Assembly (NCBI GenBank): GCA_021629085.1
Contig: JAJXRJ010000033.1
Location: 1-23,630, forward strand
Direction: 5' to 3'
Source: Oscillospiraceae bacterium
GTDB taxonomy: Bacteria > Bacillota > Clostridia > UMGS1810
DNA length: 23,630 bases
Below the pieces are notes generated by a model. That model was not told the origin of the DNA. It did not search any database and was given only the letters and a program-made list of their open reading frames with translations. This document shows, piece after piece, positions 1 through 7,667 of the stretch. Within the stretch, counting starts at the first letter, position 1; each line of letters opens with the position of its first letter. Made by a program: the position numbers and the translations under genes.

Positions 1-84
1 ACAGTTAATACTGTGTATTGACTATCGGAAACCCTTGATTTTACTGCATTTGCGGGTAAGTCCTGTAAGAACACTCGCACCACG
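1..84. other. Unassigned left edge of the window
   Basis: No gene could be supported here. All three forward frames lack a convincing coding end, and the minus-strand frame across 22-243 has no ribosome site and runs through a terminator hairpin, so it looks like a chance frame. The stretch is presumably the 3' untranslated tail of a gene or RNA lying to the left, since a forward terminator follows immediately. A small inverted repeat (ACAGT, 4-base gap, ACTGT) lies at the extreme left. Confidence 0.3.
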
Positions 85-116
85 TCGGAACGAGTTGCGC
101 TCGTTCCGATTTTTTA
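85..116 (+). terminator. Rho-independent terminator of the upstream transcript
   Basis: A perfect 10-bp stem (TCGGAACGAG at 85-94 with CTCGTTCCGA at 100-109) with a 5-base loop is followed by a run of T residues from 110. It ends transcription entering the window from the left and isolates the flavodoxin pair. Confidence 0.9.
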
Positions 117-264
117 TTTCACAAAAAATCAGTCGCTCAGGCCGCTGCTCTTCCCTATAAAAAAGGAGCTGTTCTTTCCGACAGGCTGAATATAAGATGC
201 AAATAAAACAAATGCTGTGATATAGGATCAATTTAATGTACACGCAAGAAAAAGGGAGGAAACA

Positions 265-780
265 ATGACACTGATTTTAAGCGATAAACATTTGGATATC
301 CCTCAAATAGGCCATACTTCCATAGAATGGATTGACTTGTCAAAACAGAAGATAGCAAACTGCACTGGCTGTTTTGGCTGCTGGACAAAGACGCCTGGAA
401 AGTGTGTGATACGCGATGATGCAACCTGGATTTACCCTCGCATTGCACAAAGCGATCGGGTGTTGTATGTCAGCCGGGTCAAATACGGAAGTTATGATAC
501 AATTATGAAAACCATGCTGGAACGGGCCATTCCCATTCAGCAGGCGTTTATCCGGCTGCTGGATGGGGAAACGCACCATGTCCAGCGCAATGTGGTGCCC
601 AAACAGGCGATTGTCATTGGATACGGCGACATATCCAGTGATGAACAAGCGATTTTTTGTCAGCTGGTTGCGCGCAATGCAAAAAATATGAATTTTGAAA
701 GTTACCGGATTATATTTGTGGCAGAAAATGAATTGCAGAAGGCAGTTAGAAACGAGGTGTCGTCATGGGAAAAATTATGA
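265..780 (+). CDS. Flavodoxin-family (NADPH-dependent FMN reductase-like) protein lacking the usual GSPR loop
   Basis: 171 residues. The N-terminal half carries the motif C-x-G-C-F-x-C-W followed by PGKCVIRDD, which is characteristic of the multimeric flavodoxin/iron-sulfur flavoprotein-like reductases. The middle part (ILE: RVLYVSRVKYGSYD) matches the second flavin-contact strand of the fold. What is missing is the usual opening strand and phosphate loop (xINGSPR), because the protein begins at the second strand. The ATG is well supported by AGGGAGG at 253-259. It overlaps the next gene by 16 bases, so the two are almost certainly translated together. The family reduces quinones, nitro compounds or unknown acceptors in the cytoplasm using FMN and NAD(P)H; the substrate here cannot be told. 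The overlap suggests it works as a partner of the next protein. Confidence 0.8.
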   Translation: MTLILSDKHLDIPQIGHTSIEWIDLSKQKIANCTGCFGCWTKTPGKCVIRDDATWIYPRIAQSDRVLYVSRVKYGSYDTIMKTMLERAIPIQQAFIRLLDGETHHVQRNVVPKQAIVIGYGDISSDEQAIFCQLVARNAKNMNFESYRIIFVAENELQKAVRNEVSSWEKL

Positions 781-1373
781 TTATAAACGGAAGCCCAAGA
801 GCACCCAAATCAAATTCCAAACTGTATGCCAGTCAATTTTCAAAAGCCTGCCAGCTGGAAACAGAATATTTTCATATTACGAAAACAAATCATTTGGAGC
901 TTTGCCGTGCGATGGACGGTTTTTCGGATGTCCTATTTGTTTTTCCGCTCTATGCAGACGGTATCCCTGCAACGCTTCTTTCCTTTCTGAAAACACTGGA
1001 ACAAAATGCGCCCCAACACAAGCCGGTGATATCCGTTTTAATTAATTGCGGCTTTATTGAGCCAAGGCAAAATGATGTTGCAGTCGAAATGATGCGGTTA
1101 TATTGCAGGCAAAATGAATACCCGTTTGGCTCTGTGTTGAAAATCGGGAGCGGAGAGGCAATCCTTACAACGCCGTTTGAGAGATGGGTCCGTTTAAAAA
1201 TTGGGAAATTGGCCGCCTCCATAGCGGACAAAAACCATAAGTGCCTGCAAGTGACAATGCCGATTCCCAAAAGGATATTTATCCGGGCTTCTACAACTTA
1301 TTGGGAAAACTATGGGAAGAAAAACGGCGTTACAAAAGCGCAAATGGCAACCATGCGGATAGAAGAATCGTAG
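765..1373 (+). CDS. Flavodoxin-fold NAD(P)H-dependent oxidoreductase, partner of the preceding gene
   Basis: 202 residues. It starts with MGKIMIINGSPRAPKSNSKL, the FMN phosphate-binding loop of the NADPH-dependent FMN reductase family, and has VLFVFPLYADGIPA at about residues 62-75, the second flavin-contact loop. It lacks the C-x-x-C segment found in its neighbour. The C-terminal third is predicted to be helical and ends in a basic/polar tail. ATG 765 has GAGGTG about six bases upstream; ATG 777 is a weaker alternative. It is the second gene of a two-gene unit with a 16-base overlap. The two proteins together contain one full set of family motifs, which suggests a heteromeric flavoenzyme. 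The acceptor is unknown. Confidence 0.8.
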   Translation: MGKIMIINGSPRAPKSNSKLYASQFSKACQLETEYFHITKTNHLELCRAMDGFSDVLFVFPLYADGIPATLLSFLKTLEQNAPQHKPVISVLINCGFIEPRQNDVAVEMMRLYCRQNEYPFGSVLKIGSGEAILTTPFERWVRLKIGKLAASIADKNHKCLQVTMPIPKRIFIRASTTYWENYGKKNGVTKAQMATMRIEES

Positions 1374-1514
1374 CAAAATGATGCATACGTGTACAAGAGA
1401 GACAGCTCCTTTCACGGGGCGAACAGGGATTATCACACGGCATATTATGGTGAAATTGTCAGCGCATATCTCATTCTATAATTGAAAAATCCAATCCGTT
1501 TGGTGATTTTTCAC

Positions 1515-1543
1515 TTGCGCGCTGTTTTTTTGTATGGTAAAAT
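1515..1543 (+). promoter_or_regulatory. Promoter for the SLH/DUF4430 gene pair
   Basis: TTGCGC at 1515-1520, a 17-base spacer and TAAAAT at 1538-1543 lie 33 bases upstream of the start codon at 1577. The remainder of the 1374-1567 gap shows no gene; a 12-bp AT-rich imperfect hairpin at 1483-1513 overlaps the -35 side. Confidence 0.6.
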
Positions 1544-1576
1544 GAAACATCATAAAAAGAGGGGAAGGTGCATGGT

Positions 1577-3178
1577 ATGCGGGGGAAACGCGCAATTTGC
1601 ATATGGATGGTGCTCATGGTTTTGACACTGCCGGTTCCATCGCTTGGCAGCGCTAACATTAAAGACGGCGTGATGGAGGATACTGCCGCGTTTTTAATGC
1701 GCACGGTTCCATCTCCCCAGGTGGCATCCATTGGCGGCGAGTGGACAGTGATTGGGCTGGCACGGTCGGGTGTGGCCGTTCCTGATGCCTATTTTGATAC
1801 ATATTACAAAAATTTAGAAGCATTTACCCGGGAACAAAATGGGGTGCTGCATACGCGAAAGTATACAGAATATGCGCGTGTGACGCTGGCGCTTACTGCG
1901 ATTGGGAAAAATCCCCGCGATGTTGCGGGCTATGATTTGCTTTTGCCGTTAGGGGATTTTGATGCAGTGGTCTGGCAGGGCGTAAACGGCGCGGCATCCG
2001 CACTTTTGGCGCTGGATGCCGGCGAATATGCAGTGCCGGCTTGTCCCGCGGGAAAGACACAGGCCACGCGGGAGCTGTATGTGCAAAATATCTTGTCGCA
2101 TCAGCAGGCATGCGGCGGATTTGGACTGTCTGACCAGCAGCCGGATGTAGATGTCACCGGCATTGTGCTGCAGGCGCTTTCTAAATACCAGGATATACCT
2201 GCGGTGCAGGAAGCGACAAACCGTGCGCTGGACTGGCTGTCCTCTGTGCAGGACGATACGGGCGGCTATGAGAGCTTTGGCGCAAAAAACCTGGAGAGCA
2301 ACGCCCAGGTGATCACCGCACTGTGTGAGCTTGGCGTTTCACTTGATGACAGCCGGTTTGTAAAAAACGGGCAGGGCTTGTTAGATGATTTGCTGCGCTA
2401 TTATCAGCCGGGCAATGGATTTATGCACACAATGGACGGCGAAACAAACGTAATGGCGACTGAACAGGCATTTTATGCGCTTTCGGCAGTACTGCGTGTT
2501 CAGGCAAGAGAGCCGTCTTTGTACCGGATGCACGATGCAACGGAGGTAGTGCAGCCATCACCGGACGATTCCAAGATTCATCCGGATGTGGCAGTGCCAG
2601 CAGTATGCGCGCCTCAGAAGGCCTTTGATGACATTTCCGGGCACGCTAATGAGACTGCCATTCTTGCACTGGCGGCGCGGGAAATTATCAACGGAAAGAC
2701 CGAAACGCAGTTTTTCTCGGACGATAGTATGACGCGTGCGGAATTTGCGGCAGTGCTGACCCGTTCGCTTGGGCTCTTGTCAAGTGCGCCGCCTGCTTTT
2801 TCAGACGTTTCTTCTGACAGTTGGTATGCCGGCGCAGTAGCGGCGGCAGCTGACTATGGATTGGTGAGTGGGACGGCGCCGGGGATTTTTTCCCCAGACG
2901 GCACGATCACACGGCAGGAAGCGGCTGTCATGTGCGCCCGTGCCGCTGCACTTTTGGGAATGGATGCGAATATAGAGGCAGAACAAGCCCGCAATATTTT
3001 GGCGCAGTTTATCGACTTTCCACAAATTGCGGACTGGGCAAAACCGCAGCTTGCGTTTTGCTATCAGCGGGGCATGCTCTCACAGGATGACCTTTCTGTA
3101 CGCCCGCAGGATGCCGTTACGCGCGGCGAGGTAGCGCAGATGTTATATGGATTGCTGTTGGCAGCAGATTTGCTTTAA
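1577..3178 (+). CDS. Exported alpha/alpha-barrel (prenyltransferase/transcobalamin-type) protein with three SLH repeats
   Basis: 533 residues from ATG 1577, preferred because AGAGGGGAAGG lies just upstream; a GTG at 1568 sits inside that ribosome site. Residues 1-26 form a signal peptide. Residues about 30-330 contain repeats of the squalene-cyclase/prenyltransferase-like alpha/alpha barrel, including GGEWTVIGLARSG near the start, QACGGFGLS and DDTGGYESFG. This arrangement is also seen in the alpha domain of transcobalamin and intrinsic factor. From about residue 345 there are three SLH repeats (AFDDISGHANE, AFSDVSSDSWYAGAV, FIDFPQIADWAKPQL), which anchor proteins to secondary cell-wall polymers. 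The next gene starts 12 bases after the stop and encodes the matching DUF4430 beta domain. The probable role is binding a small ligand at the cell surface; cobalamin or a related corrinoid is an inference from the family, not shown by the sequence. No cobalamin riboswitch was seen upstream. Confidence 0.8.
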   Translation: MRGKRAICIWMVLMVLTLPVPSLGSANIKDGVMEDTAAFLMRTVPSPQVASIGGEWTVIGLARSGVAVPDAYFDTYYKNLEAFTREQNGVLHTRKYTEYARVTLALTAIGKNPRDVAGYDLLLPLGDFDAVVWQGVNGAASALLALDAGEYAVPACPAGKTQATRELYVQNILSHQQACGGFGLSDQQPDVDVTGIVLQALSKYQDIPAVQEATNRALDWLSSVQDDTGGYESFGAKNLESNAQVITALCELGVSLDDSRFVKNGQGLLDDLLRYYQPGNGFMHTMDGETNVMATEQAFYALSAVLRVQAREPSLYRMHDATEVVQPSPDDSKIHPDVAVPAVCAPQKAFDDISGHANETAILALAAREIINGKTETQFFSDDSMTRAEFAAVLTRSLGLLSSAPPAFSDVSSDSWYAGAVAAAADYGLVSGTAPGIFSPDGTITRQEAAVMCARAAALLGMDANIEAEQARNILAQFIDFPQIADWAKPQLAFCYQRGMLSQDDLSVRPQDAVTRGEVAQMLYGLLLAADLL

Positions 3179-3190
3179 GGAGATAAGAGG

Positions 3191-4027
3191 ATGAAACGGT
3201 TTTTAAAAAATCGGACAGTATGGATGGTTGCAGTCATTGTGGCTGTGTTCGTTTTGGCAGTCTGCTTTGGCGGGACAAACAACAGCTATGCGCCCGCGCT
3301 GCAAGCTGTGCCTGATAGGCCATCAGAAACGCCGCCCGCAAAGACTGCGGCGCCGTCTTTGCCGGAAGCGGCCACTGCACCAGCCGAGGAGGCTGTGCCA
3401 GATGCGCCGGCAGCAGGCGTGCCAGAGGACAATGCGGAAACGAAATCAGATGAAAAAACGACGGAGGAATCTGCTGGCACAGCACTAGACGCACCATCAA
3501 AGCAGCCGCAGGAAAATGCAGTGCCAGACGTACAGCCGCCCGCGCTGCCGGAATCCGATCCCGCGTCGAAAAACCAGCAGGCACAGGAGATATCCAATGC
3601 GCCTGCTGTAGAAAATACCATCACCCTGTCGATCCGCTGTGACGTGCTATTAAACAAATTGGACGCCTTAGCACCCGGCAAGGCGGAGCTGGTGCCCGAA
3701 GACGGGGTACTGCTTGGAGAAATCAAGGCGGAATTTTTTGAAGGCGACTCGGTGTTTAACGTGCTGCAGCGGGAGTTGAAAAAGCAAAAAATCCATCTGG
3801 AGTTTTCCACTACACCGCTTTACAATTCTTCTTATATTGAGGGCATTGGCAACCTCTACGAGTTTGACTGCGGGCCGCTTTCAGGGTGGATGTACAAAGT
3901 GAACGGCACATTCCCAAGCTACGGCAGCAGCCGCTATACGCTTTCGCCCGGTGACGTGGTGGAATGGGTTTACACCTGTGATTTGGGCCGCGACATTGGA
4001 AGCAGCCTGGGCGCCATGCAGCGATAG
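3191..4027 (+). CDS. Membrane-anchored protein with a DUF4430 (transcobalamin-like C-terminal) domain
   Basis: 278 residues. Residues about 9-27 form a single hydrophobic membrane segment or uncleaved signal anchor. Residues about 30-138 are a low-complexity linker rich in Pro, Ala, Glu and Asp, expected to be extended and to span the cell wall. Residues about 142-278 form a DUF4430-type domain, recognised by GDSVFNVLQREL, the GIGNLYEFDCGPLSGWMY segment with W in the binding loop, YTLSPGDVVEWVYTCDLGRD and the final glycine-rich tail. In transcobalamins this beta domain closes over the ligand held by the alpha/alpha barrel. Here the barrel is the separate protein encoded immediately upstream, 12 bases away, and AAGGAG overlapping that stop codon drives translation. 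The split form suggests that a wall-bound half and a membrane-tethered half cooperate. The ligand is unproven. Confidence 0.82.
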   Translation: MKRFLKNRTVWMVAVIVAVFVLAVCFGGTNNSYAPALQAVPDRPSETPPAKTAAPSLPEAATAPAEEAVPDAPAAGVPEDNAETKSDEKTTEESAGTALDAPSKQPQENAVPDVQPPALPESDPASKNQQAQEISNAPAVENTITLSIRCDVLLNKLDALAPGKAELVPEDGVLLGEIKAEFFEGDSVFNVLQRELKKQKIHLEFSTTPLYNSSYIEGIGNLYEFDCGPLSGWMYKVNGTFPSYGSSRYTLSPGDVVEWVYTCDLGRDIGSSLGAMQR

Positions 4028-4088
4028 CTAAAACAAAAATATAGCAATAAAATAAAACAAAAACAGAAAGAAAACAAAGAATTTAAAG

Positions 4089-4120
4089 AATTTTCCATTA
4101 AAACAGGAGAATTTTATGTT
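4089..4120 (+). terminator. Possible weak terminator after the DUF4430 gene
   Basis: AATTTTCC (4089-4096) pairs with GGAGAATT (4106-4113) through one G-U pair, and the stem can be extended by two more pairs. It is followed by a short, broken T stretch. It is AT-rich and weak, so some read-through into the GH10 gene is possible. The rest of 4028-4130 is A-rich with no gene. Confidence 0.3.
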
Positions 4121-4132
4121 TAAATGGTTCGG

Positions 4133-4160
4133 TTGACTTTCCCTATGGATGCGATATAAT
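4133..4160 (+). promoter_or_regulatory. Strong promoter of the GH10 gene
   Basis: TTGACT at 4133-4138, a 16-base spacer and a perfect TATAAT at 4155-4160. The ribosome site GGGAGG (4189-4194) and ATG 4201 follow. I saw no catabolite-repression (cre) palindrome overlapping it. Confidence 0.8.
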
Positions 4161-4200
4161 AAAGTTGAAATACGATTTTGTATAAAAAGGGAGGATTTAA

Positions 4201-7011
4201 ATGAAAACAAGCAGGAAAATGGCACTGCTATTAAGTGTTGTGATGGTATTGACTGCCGCGTTTGCCGCGGGGGTACCGGCATTTGCCGAAGAAGAAATCC
4301 ATATTTTGATTGACGGGGAGGAAAAGAGCTTTGACCAGATGCCAGTGATGGTAAACGACCGGGTATTGGTGCCCATGCGAGGGATATTCGAAGCGCTGGG
4401 CGCGGAAGTTTCGTGGGACGACGCCACGCAGACTGCCTCAGGCGTCAAAGACGGAAAAACCGTGTCGCTTGCCATTGGAAGCACAAATGCCACGGTAAAC
4501 GGCGCGGCGGTGACGCTGGACGTGCCGGCGCAGCTTGTAAATGACCGGACCATGGTGCCGGTGCGCTTTATTTCAGAAAGCTTAGGCACACAGGTGGAAT
4601 GGGATGATGCAAATCAGACTGTGATTGTAAACGGCGCTGTGGCGTTTGAAGTGAAGCAGAGCTTTGACAGCCTGACAGCTGTGGCGGAAAACGTAGATTT
4701 TGCCATGGGCGCGGAATATCAGGCGCAAAATGTGACGCTCTCCTCTGAGCAAGACCACACTACGGGCACAGGCAAAAGCTTAAAGCTTGCAAATCGGAGT
4801 GTGAATGCACACCGCTTAAAGCTTATGAATATGTTTTCCCCCACGCTTACAAACCAGGCGTATACGGCGCGCATGTGGGTATATGTGCCGGATACTACGA
4901 CCAAGCTGATGATTGGCGCATATGGCGCAAAAGACACAGAACACGCAATTTTACCCCTTGCCAGCAAAGATTTTGACGTGCCTGCTAACACCTGGACAGA
5001 GCTTATCTTGACCTTTACTAACACCAATGAAACAGTGACCATGTTTGGCATTGAGCAGCCGGTTGGTGCGCCGCTTGCACAAACCATCTATTTAGATGAT
5101 GTGTGGGTGCAAGTGGATAACAGCGGCCAAACCGGCGTGCAAACGCCTCCTGAAACTGAAGCAACCGGCAACTACTATGCGCAGCACGGCCGGCGCGATG
5201 TGCCGACGGAGTTTGAAACAAGCAGCGAATTAGACGACCTGATTTATTATGAAACTTCCAAAGCTGAGCTGCCGGAAAATCTGCCTGCAGGGACGACGCT
5301 CATTTCGGAAGAGGATTTTTTAAAAAGCAGTGTGATGGGGCCGGAATATGGCACGGTAGAGCAGGTCAAGGTGGAGGGTATGCCGTTTGATGAAGCCCTT
5401 CGCGTCACAGTCAACCAGCTTCCCCAGGTGCCCTATGCGTTTCAGATGAAAAACTATTTAAAAACATTCCCGGCCGACGGCGACGTTGTGCTGATTACCA
5501 TTTACATGCGCACCATTTCGGGTGGGCTGAAGGAAACCGAATCCGGGCAAATCCAGTGCATTGTGGAAAAGAACGGCGATGGCAACACCAAGGTTGTGCA
5601 GGGCGATGTGATTGCCGGCAAAGACTGGCAGGTTGCCTATTTCCCCTTTATTGCAAAGGGCGGTGAATTTCAAGATAACATCTGGGCGCCGGTGCGGCTG
5701 GGCTATTATGAACAGACGGTGGAAATCGGTGGCTATACCATGGTAAACTATGGGAAATCGGTGGACATCGACGATCTGCCCACCTCGCTGGGGTATGCCT
5801 ATGAAGGCCCCAACGCATGGCGCGACGAAGCGCTCAAACGGATAGAGCGGATTCGCAAAGGCGATATGAAGATCATTGTGAAGGATTCTGCCGGCAACCC
5901 GGTTCCCGGTGCGGACGTGAAGGTTGACATGATTGAGACGGAATTTAACTGGGGTACAGCAATCGGCACCGGCGTGCTGGGCGGCAGTGCCACCAATGAC
6001 AAATATATGGCAAACATTGCGAAGTATTTTAATTCCGCCGTGTATGAAACCGAGCACAAATGGGCGCGGTATGAGCAGGATCCGCAGCTTGCTATGGATA
6101 TGTATGACGCGCTGGTAGCACACGGTGTGAAAAATATCCGCGGGCACTGCCTGATGGCAGACAACTCTTATGGCAAAGGTATGGAGCCGGGCACCACCAC
6201 GCTGCCCGATGACGTCATTGCGCTTGCCGGTGACAAGCAGGCGCTTTCTAAGCGGATTCAGGAGCATTTTTACGACGAGGTGGGCGCATTTAAAGGAAAG
6301 CTCACCGATTGGGACGTCATCAACGAGCAGGCGAGCATTTTTGGAACAGGCCAGGGCCGCTACACTTCTATCCTTGGGGAAGACGCCGTGCTCGACTGGT
6401 TCAAATGGGCGCGGGAGGCCGATCCGGACGTGGATTTATATGTCAATGAAACCAACATCGTGGGCGTGGATGATTTGCAGCTTAACAACTACTGCAAATT
6501 CATCGAATACTTGATTGATAACAATGTGGATTTTGACGGTATCGGCGTGGAAGGGCACTTTGGCACTGTGTGCAACCCGGAACGCTTTTATCAGCAGATA
6601 GACCGGCTAGCGCAGTATGGCAAACACATCAAAATCACGGAGTTTGACACCAACTTTGGCGGTGAACGCGCAGCGGGCTTTACGCGCGACATTATGATTG
6701 CAGCATTTAGCCACGAGAGCGTCAACGGCTTTTTGATGTGGGGATTCTGGGATGGCGCACACTGGTTAAAAAGCGCCCCGCTGTTTTATCAAGACTGGAC
6801 CATGAAAGAATCGGGCAAGCAATATGTGGACTTAGTTTACAACAAGTGGTGGACGCGCGAGGCCGGGACTTCCGATGCAGATGGCACATACAGCCTGCGC
6901 GGGTTTTACGGCGACTATGAAATTTGTGCATCCAAGGATGGCAAAACCAAAACCGTGATTGCAACCGTTACAAAGGGCGCGGACAACACCATTGAAATTG
7001 TGCTTGAATAA
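4201..7011 (+). CDS. Secreted multidomain GH10 glycosidase (endo-1,4-beta-xylanase type)
   Basis: 936 residues. Signal peptide 1-29, with cleavage expected after VPAFA. Residues about 32-142 form a copper-amine-oxidase N-terminal-type stalk domain with paired motifs VMVNDRVLVPMRGIFEALGA and LVNDRTMVPVRFISESLG. About 150-300 and 365-515 look like two jelly-roll carbohydrate-binding modules. The GH10 barrel spans about 555-890: the acid/base Glu is E709 in TDWDVINEQ and the nucleophile is E814 in KITEFD. FNSAVYETEHKWARYE matches the strand that carries the FENxxKW motif of this family. The WH of the classical RGHTLVWH motif is replaced (RGHCLMADNS). After the barrel comes SDADGTYSLRGFYGDYEI, a tail typical of plant-type GH10 enzymes. 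It is expected to cut xylan or a related beta-1,4 glycan outside the cell. It has its own promoter and terminator, so it is probably a single-gene transcript. Confidence 0.88.
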   Translation: MKTSRKMALLLSVVMVLTAAFAAGVPAFAEEEIHILIDGEEKSFDQMPVMVNDRVLVPMRGIFEALGAEVSWDDATQTASGVKDGKTVSLAIGSTNATVNGAAVTLDVPAQLVNDRTMVPVRFISESLGTQVEWDDANQTVIVNGAVAFEVKQSFDSLTAVAENVDFAMGAEYQAQNVTLSSEQDHTTGTGKSLKLANRSVNAHRLKLMNMFSPTLTNQAYTARMWVYVPDTTTKLMIGAYGAKDTEHAILPLASKDFDVPANTWTELILTFTNTNETVTMFGIEQPVGAPLAQTIYLDDVWVQVDNSGQTGVQTPPETEATGNYYAQHGRRDVPTEFETSSELDDLIYYETSKAELPENLPAGTTLISEEDFLKSSVMGPEYGTVEQVKVEGMPFDEALRVTVNQLPQVPYAFQMKNYLKTFPADGDVVLITIYMRTISGGLKETESGQIQCIVEKNGDGNTKVVQGDVIAGKDWQVAYFPFIAKGGEFQDNIWAPVRLGYYEQTVEIGGYTMVNYGKSVDIDDLPTSLGYAYEGPNAWRDEALKRIERIRKGDMKIIVKDSAGNPVPGADVKVDMIETEFNWGTAIGTGVLGGSATNDKYMANIAKYFNSAVYETEHKWARYEQDPQLAMDMYDALVAHGVKNIRGHCLMADNSYGKGMEPGTTTLPDDVIALAGDKQALSKRIQEHFYDEVGAFKGKLTDWDVINEQASIFGTGQGRYTSILGEDAVLDWFKWAREADPDVDLYVNETNIVGVDDLQLNNYCKFIEYLIDNNVDFDGIGVEGHFGTVCNPERFYQQIDRLAQYGKHIKITEFDTNFGGERAAGFTRDIMIAAFSHESVNGFLMWGFWDGAHWLKSAPLFYQDWTMKESGKQYVDLVYNKWWTREAGTSDADGTYSLRGFYGDYEICASKDGKTKTVIATVTKGADNTIEIVLE

Positions 7012-7020
7012 GAATAAAAA

Positions 7021-7060
7021 CCCACCCCTGTTCCAAATGTGGAGCAGGGGTGGGTTTTTT
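7021..7060 (+). terminator. Terminator of the GH10 gene
   Basis: CCCACCCCTG (7021-7030) pairs perfectly with CAGGGGTGGG (7045-7054). The stem continues inward through TTCC/GGAG to give about 14 bp with a 6-base loop, followed by TTTTTT. The A-run before the stem would also provide a U-tail on the other strand. Confidence 0.95.
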
Positions 7061-7142
7061 ATCTAGGCTGTACATGCATTGCGCGTTCCCATGAAAGATT
7101 ATAGCGCTGCCAGCAGGGAGGAATCCTCTTTTTTTAAAGCGT

Positions 7143-7171
7143 TTGACAGACGTGAAAAAAAATGGTAAACT
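7143..7171 (+). promoter_or_regulatory. Promoter of the MarR-ABC exporter operon
   Basis: Perfect TTGACA at 7143-7148, a 17-base spacer and TAAACT at 7166-7171. The predicted start of transcription is near 7178, inside the inverted repeat that begins at 7177. Confidence 0.8.
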
Positions 7172-7176
7172 AAACT

Positions 7177-7200
7177 AAATCGTTGCATGCGCAACGATTT
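7177..7200. promoter_or_regulatory. Perfect inverted repeat, likely MarR operator
   Basis: AAATCGTTGC (7177-7186), a 4-base centre ATGC, and GCAACGATTT (7191-7200) form a perfect 10-bp-arm inverted repeat directly after the -10 box and 18 bases before the MarR start. A TTGC-ATGC-GCAA core of this sort is typical of MarR-family sites. Binding here would block the promoter, so autoregulation of the exporter operon is the simplest reading. Confidence 0.75.
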
Positions 7201-7217
7201 GAAAAGGGGGGCGGTTT

Positions 7218-7667
7218 GTGGAATCTCTGATGAAATATATTGGCCGGATTTCCAGATGCGGCGTGATGTACAGAAGCGACAAGCTGGATGCCGAGGGGCT
7301 TGGCGGGCATCAGCATATTTACATTTTAAAAATTTGCCAAAATCCTGGCATTACACAAGAACAGCTTTCAAAGCTCATTTATATTAACAAAAGCAATGTT
7401 GCCCGGCAGCTTGCAATCCTTTCAGAGCACGGCTTTGTTACGCGCCGCGCCGACCCGGGCGACAGGCGGGTGCAGCTGGTATACCCGACAGAGAAAGCCA
7501 TGGCGCTCTATCCAAAAGTGCGCGCGCTGTTTTTGGAGTGGAACCGGCTTTTGACACAGGATTTATCTGAAGAAGAATATCTGCTGCTCACAAGTTATTT
7601 AGAACGGCTTTTAAGCCGTGCCGACAGCATTATCCAGGAGACGGAAATGAGGAGGAAACACAAGTGA
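7218..7667 (+). CDS. MarR-family transcriptional regulator
   Basis: 149 residues, the normal MarR length. The winged helix-turn-helix spans about residues 33-95: ITQEQLSKLIYINKSNVARQ is the helix-turn-helix and GFVTRRADPGDRRVQLVYPT is the wing, with the conserved DxRxxxxxxT pattern. The flanking helices form the dimer interface. The start is GTG 7218, with a G-rich ribosome site at 7205-7213; ATG 7230 is an in-frame alternative. Its stop overlaps the next start by four bases (GTGA), so it is cotranslated with the ABC exporter. It presumably represses its own operon through the inverted repeat at 7177-7200 and is released by a compound the exporter handles. The inducer is unknown. Confidence 0.92.
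   Translation: MESLMKYIGRISRCGVMYRSDKLDAEGLGGHQHIYILKICQNPGITQEQLSKLIYINKSNVARQLAILSEHGFVTRRADPGDRRVQLVYPTEKAMALYPKVRALFLEWNRLLTQDLSEEEYLLLTSYLERLLSRADSIIQETEMRRKHK

Noticed and set aside
22..243. Minus-strand frame of 73 codons
   Set aside because: It runs through a clear forward terminator hairpin, has no ribosome site, and shows no recognisable domain.
1483..1513. Terminator for the flavodoxin pair
   Set aside because: The AT-rich imperfect stem is followed by a GC-rich stretch rather than a T run and overlaps the next promoter; it could be an operator but support is thin.
3286..3810. Minus-strand frame of 174 codons rich in Ser, Ala and Gly
   Set aside because: It mirrors the low-complexity Pro/Ala/Glu linker of the DUF4430 gene and has no independent support.
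5458..6267. Long minus-strand open frame (269 codons) inside the GH10 gene
   Set aside because: It is antisense to well-conserved GH10 coding sequence and has no ribosome site; it is a by-product of codon bias.
7114..7136. Terminator-like GAGGA/TCCTC followed by T run upstream of the MarR promoter
   Set aside because: The two arms are separated by almost no loop, so a hairpin cannot form; the real GH10 terminator is at 7021-7060.
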